This document shows, piece by piece, positions 1 to 7,421 of a stretch of 64,000 bases of DNA. The position numbers and the translations under genes are program-made. The stretch is from the NCBI RefSeq assembly GCF_003014735.1, contig NZ_PYAX01000012.1, positions 153,222 to 217,221 of the forward strand, given 5' to 3'. Each line of letters starts with the position of its first letter. The stretch's first letter is position 1. Source of the DNA: Saccharothrix carnea (lineage in GTDB: Bacteria > Actinomycetota > Actinomycetes > Mycobacteriales > Pseudonocardiaceae). The notes beneath the pieces were generated by a model. The model was not told the origin of the DNA. It saw only the letters and a list, made by a program, of their open reading frames with translations, and did not search any database.

Positions 1-258
1 CTGGACGGACGCCGCGACGTCCTCGGTGGCGAGGTAGGTCGTCCACTCGGACGGCTGGTCCGGTTCCTGCTTGGGCCCGATGCCGGCGACCGGGTGGTCG
101 TCCTTCAGCGCCACGCCGTAGCCGCCGTACTCGGGGCCGGCGATGTCGAACACCCAGCCGAACAGCCCGCCGTAGAAGGCGACGGCGCGGTCGACGTCGG
201 TGCTGATGTCGACCCAGCAGGGCGTGCCGACGGGCCACGAACTCGTGCGAACCACCAT
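1..258 (-). CDS. VOC (glyoxalase-fold) protein, C-terminus cut by window edge
   Basis: Reading leftward from the ATG at 258 gives 86 residues with no stop before the window edge. The translation contains PCWVDISTDVDRAVAFYGGL and FGWVFDIAGPEYGGYG, the usual first beta-alpha-beta-beta-beta unit of vicinal-oxygen-chelate proteins of the glyoxalase/bleomycin-resistance superfamily, in which 'xAxxFYxxLFGW' is typical. A GAAGGG ribosome-binding site lies about 9 bases upstream of the ATG. Members of this family bind metal and act as lyases, dioxygenases or drug-binding proteins. Nothing here identifies a substrate, and the metal ligands of the second half lie outside the window. Confidence 0.75.
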   Translation of the reverse strand, partial: MVVRTSSWPVGTPCWVDISTDVDRAVAFYGGLFGWVFDIAGPEYGGYGVALKDDHPVAGIGPKQEPDQPSEWTTYLATEDVAASVQ

Positions 259-460
259 GATCGAACCCTTCGCGTGCGGGATTGTCGGGCGACCGGGCCA
301 ACGCTAAACCCGGCCATCGACAACCGCGCGTCGTGAGAGCACCTCCGGTTTCTCCGCCCCGACCGGTGGTGGGAAAGCTGCATGTAACCCATCTAGGGGG
401 TGATTTACTTACCCATATCGCGATACTGGTGGTCTTGAACCTCTTCCCTGCGGAGGCGTC

Positions 461-1612
461 ATGACCGTTCGAACCCGAGCCGCGGCGACCATCGCCGCGG
501 TGCTCTCCGCCGCGATCGCCGGGACACCCGCGACCGCCGCACCCGTCGACCTCACCTCCGCGGTGGTGGCCGAGGTACGCCACCGCGCCACCGCGATGGT
601 CACCGCGGACCGCTCCACCGTGGTCACACCGGCACGGCAGCACGGTGACTGGGCGTTCGGCACCGCCGTGCTCACCACCCCTCCCGGCTCGCCGCGGTTG
701 CCAGACGGCTGGCTGTTCGTCGCCCACCGCGCAGACGGTGCGTGGACGGTGGCACTGGAGGGCGAACCGGGGTTCGCCGAGCTGACCGGACGCGCGCCGG
801 TCGTCGGTGAAGCGGAACGCCCCCTGCTCGCCCACCAGGACGGCCGGCCCACCACGGCCGCGGGCGGCGATCTGCGCACCGGCATGGCCCTGCCGTTCGC
901 GGTGGGGCAGACCTGGGCGATGGCGGGCGGGCCGCACGGGTGGTCCGGCGCCGCCGCGCCGTGGAGCTCCCTCGACCTCGCCGGAGGCGACCAGCGCGTG
1001 CTCGCCGCCCGCGCCGGCACCGCCTACACGATGTGCACCGGGTGGGTCCGCGTCATCCACGACCGCGGCTACGCCACCGACTACTACCACCTGTGGAACA
1101 ACATCAACGTCAACGGTGCCGCCGTCAGCCAGGGCACGTTCCTCGGCCACACCGGCACGGACGTCACCTGCGGCGGTGCCGCGTCCGGCAGGCACGTGCA
1201 CTTCGGGTTGCGGCAGAACAGCGCCTACGTCGGCATCGCCGAGCACAACGTCGGCAAGTGGGTGCCGCAGAACGGCGCGTCGGCCTACCAGGGCTCGGCA
1301 CTGCACGGCAGCACCCGCGTGTACGCCGGTGGTTCCGTCCACAACTACGGCGCTCTCGGCTTCACGCAGGGCGTGATCGACGCCAACGGCGGCGGCACCG
1401 TCAACAAGCGCACCGGTCCCGGCACGGGTCACGCCCTCGCCGGCAGCGTCGACGACGGTGCCACGGTCAGCGTTTCCTGTTCCGCCAACGGCACCACGCA
1501 CACCGGCCGGTGGGGCACCACCAGCCTCTGGAACAGGCTGACGGACGGCACCTGGGTCACCGACGCGTTCATGTGGACCGGCGTCACGGGGCCGGTGAAC
1601 GGCTACTGCTGA
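461..1612 (+). CDS. Secreted M23/LasA-like metallopeptidase with C-terminal SH3-like domain
   Basis: A 383-residue exported protein. Residues 1-26 form a Sec signal peptide (Arg near the start, Ala/Ile-rich core, ATAA cleavage region). The centre carries the LasA-type M23 zinc motifs: a GGPHGW...SSLDL segment giving the first His and Asp (about residues 156-172), and GRHVHFGL (about 243-250), the C-terminal HxH pair. The C-terminal ~95 residues (TVNKRTGPGTGH onward) resemble a bacterial SH3-like wall-targeting domain. The predicted role is extracellular peptidoglycan cross-bridge hydrolysis. Transcription converges with the next gene at a shared terminator. The palindrome TATCGCGATA at 416-425, ahead of the gene, may be regulatory. 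Confidence 0.85.
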   Translation: MTVRTRAAATIAAVLSAAIAGTPATAAPVDLTSAVVAEVRHRATAMVTADRSTVVTPARQHGDWAFGTAVLTTPPGSPRLPDGWLFVAHRADGAWTVALEGEPGFAELTGRAPVVGEAERPLLAHQDGRPTTAAGGDLRTGMALPFAVGQTWAMAGGPHGWSGAAAPWSSLDLAGGDQRVLAARAGTAYTMCTGWVRVIHDRGYATDYYHLWNNINVNGAAVSQGTFLGHTGTDVTCGGAASGRHVHFGLRQNSAYVGIAEHNVGKWVPQNGASAYQGSALHGSTRVYAGGSVHNYGALGFTQGVIDANGGGTVNKRTGPGTGHALAGSVDDGATVSVSCSANGTTHTGRWGTTSLWNRLTDGTWVTDAFMWTGVTGPVNGYC

Positions 1613-1621
1613 CCCCGGAAC

Positions 1622-1653
1622 CCTCCGCGGCCGGACCGCACCGGCCGCGGAGG
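1622..1653. terminator. Bidirectional hairpin terminator between convergent genes
   Basis: A perfect 13-bp inverted repeat (CCTCCGCGGCCGG / CCGGCCGCGGAGG) around a 6-base loop lies 10 bases after the M23 stop and 8 bases before the stop of the leftward GH43-type gene. It has no T-tract, as is common in high-GC actinomycetes. Confidence 0.8.
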
Positions 1654-1661
1654 TGCCGGCG

Positions 1662-2777
1662 CTACTCGAAGAACTTCAGGCTCCAGCCGGTGTCCGAGGT
1701 CGGTCCCGGGACGTTGGCGCGGCGGTAGGTCGTGTTGCCCCACCAGACGAACGAGCCGGTGTACCAGTAGCGGTTGTCCCAGTGGTACGGCGTGCCCTTG
1801 GCCACCGCGTGGTACATCATCGGGAACTTGGGGCCCGCCGGGGGACTGGTGGCGATGTCGCCGTCGAGCAGCACGAACGTGTGGTGGCCCGGGCCGTTGA
1901 CGTACAGCGTGGGATCCCACCCGGACATCATGGTCGCCCGGTTCGAGCCGAACAGGCAGCCGTTCGACTTGTACCAGTCCCAGACGTAGGTGGGATCGCC
2001 ACCGGCGCGCAGACGGAGGTCCGCGACGCAGTACTGCTCGCTCCAGCTGCCGTTGGCCGAGTAGGTGACGTGCAACTGGCCGTTGGGGTCCTTGATGACC
2101 TCGGGCGCCTCGTTGATGTACGGGTTGCCGACCACCCGTTCCCACGGCTCGCGGGGCTGCGAGATGACGTAGCGGTTGCCGACCGGCGTGAGGGGGTCGG
2201 ACATGCGGGCGATGTAGAGGTTCTGCTCGACGTTGGTGGTGCACTCCCAGCCGGACCAGATGAAGTAGCGCTGGCCGTTGAACGTCACCGGGACGCCGTC
2301 GATGGCCCACCGGTCACCGGGCAGGGCCAGCTCGACCTCGCGGGTGTAGCCGGCGTCCGGCGAGGTGGAACTGATCGCGTACATGCGGTGTTCCGCGTCG
2401 TTGCCCGCCGTGAAGTAGATGTAGTAGCGGCCGCTGTCTCGGACGATTTCCGGTGCCCACACCGAGCCGAGGTTGGCGGTGTCACGCCAGACCAGGCGCG
2501 GGGTGGCGGCGGCCAGGCCGTCCGGGGACGACGCCTGGCGCACCTGGAGGCCGCCGCCGCCCACCTGCGCCGAGATGTAGGTGCCGCCGACGCGGATCAC
2601 GCTCGGGTCGGCGGCGCGCAGGCCGGTTCGACCCAGTGCCGACAGTTGGCAGGCGTCGGTCGAGGTCGGCATCGGTTCGACGGCGACGGCCGGTGGTGCG
2701 GGAAGGGCGAGCGCGGCGACGGCCGCGACCGCGGTGAGGCGTTTGATCGTTCGCGCGATGCCGGAGGGGAAGGTCAT
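1662..2777 (-). CDS. Secreted glycoside hydrolase family 43-type protein (arabinanase/xylosidase-like)
   Basis: 371 residues from an ATG preceded by GAGGAG; upstream in-frame starts were rejected because only this one puts a signal peptide at the N-terminus (about residues 1-33, ending PPAVAVE). The body has five-bladed beta-propeller GH43 hallmarks: an early AADPSVIRVGGTYI (blade 1, the Asp matching the family catalytic base), then VWAPEIVRDSGRYYIYFTAG, then AIDGVPVTFNGQRYFIWSG, and a later YINEAPEVIKDPNGQLHV whose Glu fits the general acid. The substrate is uncertain; arabinan, xylan or another furanoside is plausible. Expected to be extracellular. A convergent terminator follows its stop. 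Confidence 0.8.
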   Translation of the reverse strand: MTFPSGIARTIKRLTAVAAVAALALPAPPAVAVEPMPTSTDACQLSALGRTGLRAADPSVIRVGGTYISAQVGGGGLQVRQASSPDGLAAATPRLVWRDTANLGSVWAPEIVRDSGRYYIYFTAGNDAEHRMYAISSTSPDAGYTREVELALPGDRWAIDGVPVTFNGQRYFIWSGWECTTNVEQNLYIARMSDPLTPVGNRYVISQPREPWERVVGNPYINEAPEVIKDPNGQLHVTYSANGSWSEQYCVADLRLRAGGDPTYVWDWYKSNGCLFGSNRATMMSGWDPTLYVNGPGHHTFVLLDGDIATSPPAGPKFPMMYHAVAKGTPYHWDNRYWYTGSFVWWGNTTYRRANVPGPTSDTGWSLKFFE

Positions 2778-2939
2778 GGGACTCCTCAGCGGTGCAGGGG
2801 ACCACTCGCGTGACCGCACGCCCTCCGGCGGCTGTGGATCGTGAACGGCTCACGTCCAGCGAACGTAACACGGCCCGACCGGCGCCCGAGTGGTCCGACC
2901 GGTGGTGTGCGGCCGGGTCGCCCGCCCGGCCGGCGACGA

Positions 2940-3250
2940 GCCCACCGAGCCGCCGACCCGCCGACCCGCCGACCCGCCGAGCCACGCAGCCGCCGAGCCG
3001 CCGAGGGTTGGCGCACGCCGGGTGGCCGCGTCCGCCACCCGGCGTGGCCCCCATGTGGCCGCGCCCCCAGCATGGCCACCCCTGCGCGGCCACCCCCCAA
3101 CGCGGCCACCCCCTCCAGCGTGGCCACCCCTGCGTGACCACCCCCAGCGTGGCTGATTCCCCGGCGTAGCCCACTAGCGTGGCCACCTCCCGGCGTGTGG
3201 CCCCGGGCGTGGCCACCCCCAGCGTGGTCACGCCCTAGGCCTGGCTACCC
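2940..3250. repeat. Degenerate GC-rich tandem repeats in a gene-free gap
   Basis: The 2778-3296 gap holds no convincing gene. At 2950-2981 there are four near-perfect 8-base units (CCGCCGAC, the last ending in G). From about 3020 to 3250 a degenerate 14-18 base unit built on GCGTGGCCACCCCC recurs roughly ten times, giving long spurious Pro/Arg-rich frames on both strands. It reads as non-coding minisatellite-like DNA. Confidence 0.7.
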
Positions 3251-3296
3251 CCGGCTGAGGCGCCACGAGAGGACCTGTGTCGTGCGGTCGCGTTGG

Positions 3297-4502
3297 TCAG
3301 CCGGCCAGGCCGGTCAGCGTGACGCCCACGTTGAAGTTCTGGCGGGTGGGCAGCAGCGTCCTGATCTCGCGCAGGTCGTGGTACGGGTCCGGTGGTGGCG
3401 GTGGCGGTAGGGGGAACGGCCGGCGCAGCCACCACCAGATCAGCCAGAACCAGCGGTCGAGGCCGCACCAGCCGACGTAGAGGTAGTCGTTGCCGCCGTA
3501 GACCAGGGCCAGTGGGTTGCCGGGAGCGTGCACCGCCGGACCGGTGATGGTCCACGGGTCCGGCACGCCGCCGTACGCGTCGGTGGCCGCCCTGATCGCA
3601 CCGTCCGCCCCGGCGTAGGTGACGACGAACTGACCGGTCGGGGCCGTCGTCGCGGCCAGGTGCGCACCGATCGGCACGGCACCGGCCCCGGACAGCGCCA
3701 CCCTCGGTTGCGGTGTCAAGCCCGCGAACGGTATCCGCCACAGCCGACCGTCCGTGCCGGTGAAGAAGGTCGCGACGCCGTTCGCACCCGAAGCGGCCGC
3801 CACGGGAGAACCCTGAGCGGCCACGTTGGCGGGGGTGGCCGCGGTGGTGCTCCAGATGGCGATCGGGCCGGCGGGCCCCGTGCCGATCCGGCCGACCGAG
3901 GTGTGCACGCCCCCGTTGCCGCCGACGAAGGCCACCCCGAACCGGTCCGCCACCCCGAAAGCGGCCAGCGGCGTCGCCGACGACACCGTGCCGGGCCCGA
4001 CCAGCGGCGCCGGCCCGACGACGACGCCTCCCGACCGCGAGTACAGGGCGTGGTGGATCGAACCGTTGGCACCGGTGAAGTGGACGTGCGTGCCGGCCTG
4101 CCCCTCGACCGCCGCGATCCGACCGCCCGGTGCGGCCAAGCCGCCCTGGGGGTGCCGGACGAAGCCCATGCCGGAGCCGGTGGCGCTGGTGAACCCGGCG
4201 ACCAGGCCGCCGTGGTTGCCGATGGTGAACACGGCGACGCCGCCGTCCGCCCGCCGGACCACGCTGAGGTTGCCACCGGGCGGGCCGATCACGGTGGGGC
4301 TGACGGCCGCGGTGGAGTTGGAGCCGGTCGTGTGGAGCCGGCCGTCCGCACCGATGTGGAAGCCGGCGAGCGAGGGGTCCGCGTCGGCCGCGGCCGGCGC
4401 GGCGAAGCCGACCGGCAGGGCGGTGATCGCGCCGCACGCGACCAGCGCTCGGAGCAGGTCGCGCCGGGTGGTGCCGGCAGGCGCGCTGTTCGTGGGAATC
4501 AT
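3297..4502 (-). CDS. Tat-exported repeat (lectin/beta-propeller-like) protein
   Basis: 401 residues. The N-terminus has a twin-arginine signal (TTRRDLLRALVACG, then AAPAAADAD), so export is by Tat. Residues 45-345 are repeats of about 45-50 residues with the pattern 'F.G.DG.L...' (for example FHIGADGRLHTTGS, VHFTGANGSIHHALYS, TFFTGTDGRLWRIPF, VTYAGADGAIRAATD), as in tachylectin/PLL-type beta-propellers. A Trp-rich stretch (FWLIWWWLRRPF) followed by seven prolines precedes a short C-terminal tail; this could be a wall or membrane contact segment. No enzymatic residues are apparent. Its function is unknown; carbohydrate binding is an inference from the repeat pattern. Confidence 0.7.
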   Translation of the reverse strand: MIPTNSAPAGTTRRDLLRALVACGAITALPVGFAAPAAADADPSLAGFHIGADGRLHTTGSNSTAAVSPTVIGPPGGNLSVVRRADGGVAVFTIGNHGGLVAGFTSATGSGMGFVRHPQGGLAAPGGRIAAVEGQAGTHVHFTGANGSIHHALYSRSGGVVVGPAPLVGPGTVSSATPLAAFGVADRFGVAFVGGNGGVHTSVGRIGTGPAGPIAIWSTTAATPANVAAQGSPVAAASGANGVATFFTGTDGRLWRIPFAGLTPQPRVALSGAGAVPIGAHLAATTAPTGQFVVTYAGADGAIRAATDAYGGVPDPWTITGPAVHAPGNPLALVYGGNDYLYVGWCGLDRWFWLIWWWLRRPFPLPPPPPPDPYHDLREIRTLLPTRQNFNVGVTLTGLAG

Positions 4503-4604
4503 GGGGCCACGCTAGGAAAGCCGGGTGTTGTCCGGCGGCTTCCGGAACGCGGACGGCTACCGTGAGGTCGGACGGCGTGACGGTCGGCGACCGGGGTGAG
4601 GATC

Positions 4605-6995
4605 ATGGCGCAGGGCTCCAGACAGGTGTTGGACGCGTTCGTCGGCGAGCTCGACCGGTTGCGGCAGTGCGCGGGCGCGCCGTCGTTGACCCAGATCGCG
4701 TCCTCGGCGACCGCGATCGGCCACCCCCTCGCCCGGTCGACCGTGAGCGACAAGCTGAACGCGAAGTCGTTGCCCGAGTGGGACTTCGTCGTCGCCTTCG
4801 TCCGCGCCTGCCTGGCCCACGCCGAGCGGACCGGCCTGCGGGTGCCGGACGACCTCGCCGACCTGGCCTGGTGGGACGCCGCGCACTGGGAACTGCTCCG
4901 CGCGATCGACGGCGACCGCGCCACCGATCGGCTCGCCGTCGCCGCGCAGGGCGAGGTGCGTCGTCGCCAGGCGCGCACCCGGTCGCCGGAACACGACGCG
5001 TGGGTGGTGCCGCGGCAGCTGCCCGCGCCGGTACCCCACTTCGCCGGTCGGGCGGAGCCGCTGGCCCGGTTGGCGGAACTGCTCGACGAGCCCGCGCCGA
5101 CGATGGTGATCACGGCCATCGGCGGCACCGCGGGCGTGGGCAAGACCTCGCTGGCGGTGTTCTGGGCCGACCGGGTGGCCGATCGCTTCCCGGACGGCCA
5201 GCTGTACGTGAACCTGCGCGGTTTCGACGCGGTGCCGGCGCAGGTCGACCCCACCGTCGTGCTGAGGGGTTTCCTGGAGGCGCTGGGCGCACCCGTCGAG
5301 CGCATCCCCACCGACCTGGACGCCCAGACCGGGTTGTACCGGAGCCTGCTGATCGGCCGCCGGGTGCTGGTGCTGCTGGACAACGCCCGTGACGCCGAGC
5401 AGGTGCGACCGCTGTTACCGGGATCGCCCGGCTGCCTCGTGCTGATCACCAGCCGGCGGCAGCTGACCGGGCTGGTCGCGGCGGAGGGCGCGCACCCGAT
5501 CGTGTTGGACCTGCTGTCCGACGCCGAGGCGCGGGACGTGCTGGCACTGCGGCTCGGCGCGCGACGGGTCGAGGCGGAGCCGGAGGCGGTGCGGCGCATC
5601 GTCACCGCGTCCGCCGGGCTGCCGCTCGCGCTGGCGGTCGTGGCGGCCCGCGCCCGCACCTTTCCCGGTTTCCCTCTCTCCCGGCTGGCCGACGAGCTGG
5701 AGGAAGCCAGGTTGGACGGGTTCGCGGGCGCCGAGCCCGCGATGGACCTCCGGTTCGTGTTCTCCTGGTCGTGCCGGCAACTGGAGGCGCCGACCGCCCG
5801 GTTGTTCCGACTGCTCGGGCTGCACCCGGGTGGCGGGTTCGGCCCGCACGCGGCGGCGAGCCTGGCCGGGCAGCCCGTCGCGGAGACCCGTCGCCGGCTG
5901 GCCGCCCTGACCGACGCCAACCTGGTGTCCGAGCCGTCGCCGGGGCGGTACGGGATGCACGACCTGCTGCGGGCGTACGCCGCCGAACAGGCCGAGGCGG
6001 TCGAGGAGGGCCGCCACGCCCTCGGTCGGCTGCTCGACCACTACCTGCACGCCGCCCACACCGCGGACCTGCTGCTGTACCCCCACCGTGACGCGATCAC
6101 GTTGCCGCACCTCCCGGACGGGGTGGTCCTGCCGACGTTCGCGGGGCGCGAGCAGGCGTGGGCGTGGCTCACCGCCGAGCACCAGGTGCTGCTCAACGCG
6201 ATCGAGCTCGCCGCCGCGGCCGGCTTCGACACCCACGCCTGGCAGCTCGCGTGGTCGATGAGCACCTACCTCGACCGGATCGGGGCGTGGGCCGAGCAGA
6301 GCAGGGTCCAGGAGGTCGCGGTGGGCGCGGGTGCCCGGCTGGGTGACCTCGACGCGCAGGCACGTGCGCGGCGCAACTGGGCGGTGGCGTGCCTGCGCGG
6401 CAAGCGGTACGCCGAAGCCGGCGAGCACCTGCGTCTGGCACTGGACCTGTACGACGAGCTCGGCGATCACGTCGGCGCCGCCAGGACGGTGCTGAACCTG
6501 GGCATCCTCGCCGAGGAGCAGGCCGACTTCCCGGCCGCGCTGGCGCACGCGCGGCGGGCGTTCGACCGCTTCGCGCTGGCCGGGCACGTGCACGGGCAGG
6601 CCAACGCGCTCAACAACATCGGCTGGTACCAGGTGCGGCTCGGCGACTACGAGAGCGCCCTCGACCACTGCCGGCGGGCACTGGCCCTGCAGCAGGAGAC
6701 CGGCAACACCTACTGGCAGGCGCACACCTGGGACAGCCTCGGCTCCGCGCACCACCACCTCGGCGAGCACCCGGAGGCGATCCGCTGCTTCGGCGAGGCG
6801 CTGGCGTTGTGGCGGGACGCCGGTGAGCGCTTCTTCGAGGCGACGACGTTGACGCACCTCGGCGACTCGCAGCACGCGATCGGCGATACGGGCGGCGCGC
6901 GGTCGACGTGGCTGCGAGCCGCCGCCATCCTCGACGACCTGGCGCACCCCGACGCGGGGCCGGTGCGCGCCAGGCTGCACGCGGCGACCCCGTGA
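4605..6995 (+). CDS. NB-ARC/TPR regulator (AfsR-like STAND ATPase without SARP domain)
   Basis: About 796 residues. The ATG at 4605 is preferred over the GTG at 4596 because GGGGTGAGG sits just upstream as a ribosome-binding site. The first ~110 residues are a helical HTH-like domain (STVSDKLNAKSLPEWDFV) typical of actinobacterial STAND regulators. An NB-ARC ATPase follows, with Walker A GGTAGVGKTSLA (about 180), Walker B VLVLLDNA (about 255) and a GLPLALAV motif (about 345). Several TPR units fill residues ~560-780 (for example QANALNNIGWYQVRLGDYES). Such proteins are signal-integrating switches of transcription or secondary metabolism. It lies directly ahead of the type I PKS locus and could regulate it, but that is inferred from position only. 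Confidence 0.82.
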   Translation: MAQGSRQVLDAFVGELDRLRQCAGAPSLTQIASSATAIGHPLARSTVSDKLNAKSLPEWDFVVAFVRACLAHAERTGLRVPDDLADLAWWDAAHWELLRAIDGDRATDRLAVAAQGEVRRRQARTRSPEHDAWVVPRQLPAPVPHFAGRAEPLARLAELLDEPAPTMVITAIGGTAGVGKTSLAVFWADRVADRFPDGQLYVNLRGFDAVPAQVDPTVVLRGFLEALGAPVERIPTDLDAQTGLYRSLLIGRRVLVLLDNARDAEQVRPLLPGSPGCLVLITSRRQLTGLVAAEGAHPIVLDLLSDAEARDVLALRLGARRVEAEPEAVRRIVTASAGLPLALAVVAARARTFPGFPLSRLADELEEARLDGFAGAEPAMDLRFVFSWSCRQLEAPTARLFRLLGLHPGGGFGPHAAASLAGQPVAETRRRLAALTDANLVSEPSPGRYGMHDLLRAYAAEQAEAVEEGRHALGRLLDHYLHAAHTADLLLYPHRDAITLPHLPDGVVLPTFAGREQAWAWLTAEHQVLLNAIELAAAAGFDTHAWQLAWSMSTYLDRIGAWAEQSRVQEVAVGAGARLGDLDAQARARRNWAVACLRGKRYAEAGEHLRLALDLYDELGDHVGAARTVLNLGILAEEQADFPAALAHARRAFDRFALAGHVHGQANALNNIGWYQVRLGDYESALDHCRRALALQQETGNTYWQAHTWDSLGSAHHHLGEHPEAIRCFGEALALWRDAGERFFEATTLTHLGDSQHAIGDTGGARSTWLRAAAILDDLAHPDAGPVRARLHAATP

Positions 6996-7279
6996 CGACT
7001 CAGGTGGCCGCGATGCTGGGTGAACCGGCGGGTGTCCACGTCGAGGGTGGCGACCTTGTTCAGCTGCGGCAGGTCGAACACCGCGGTCCGGCCGGGGCCA
7101 CCGTGTGGACCCTGGACGACCTCGCGGACGGTGGGGCGATGCTCGCGGTGGTGGCCGTACTGTCGGTGGTAGCCGCGGCGCTGGTCGTGGACGTCGTGCG
7201 GCGCATCGGCGCCTGGCAGTCCGCGCCCGGCTTCTTCACGCCGCCCGCCGACGACCCGCGGTGGCAGCGCCCGGAGTAG
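6992..7279 (+). CDS. Small single-pass membrane protein, translationally coupled
   Basis: A 95-residue frame whose GTG start overlaps the stop of the NB-ARC gene (GTGA). It has one strong membrane segment (AMLAVVAVLSVVAAALVVDVV, roughly residues 49-69) followed by a short Pro-rich tail (FFTPPADDPRWQRPE). The coupling and the clear hydrophobic helix argue for a real gene, but I recognise no family, and a chance extension cannot be excluded. Confidence 0.45.
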   Translation: MTTQVAAMLGEPAGVHVEGGDLVQLRQVEHRGPAGATVWTLDDLADGGAMLAVVAVLSVVAAALVVDVVRRIGAWQSAPGFFTPPADDPRWQRPE

Positions 7280-7379
7280 GTACCCGGCCGACCGCGCGGT
7301 GCGACGGGGCAACGATGCGGGTTGTTCGGGCACCGCGCGGTTGCCGCCGGTGCGGTGGTCGTGAGCCCACGTCGATAGT

Positions 7380-7397
7380 GCAAGCGTCAGCGCTTGC
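7380..7397. promoter_or_regulatory. Inverted repeat operator candidate upstream of the type I PKS
   Basis: GCAAGCG-TCAG-CGCTTGC is a perfect 7-bp dyad, flanked by AGT and CACT that nearly extend it, ending 24 bases before the PKS ATG. Dyads of this size and position are typical operators for TetR-, LacI- or MarR-type repressors. No such regulator gene lies in the window. Confidence 0.5.
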
Positions 7398-7421
7398 CAC
7401 TGTCCATCGTGGAGGAAGCCC

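Noticed and set aside
105..392. Long minus-strand Arg/Ser/Pro-rich frame at the left edge
   Set aside because: It is a shadow of the VOC gene, which reads in another minus-strand frame to the window edge with recognisable motifs.
2482..3231. Long frames across the repeat tract (both strands)
   Set aside because: They arise from GC-rich tandem repeats and have Gly/Trp/Arg or Pro/Arg composition unlike any protein; no start with a ribosome-binding site.
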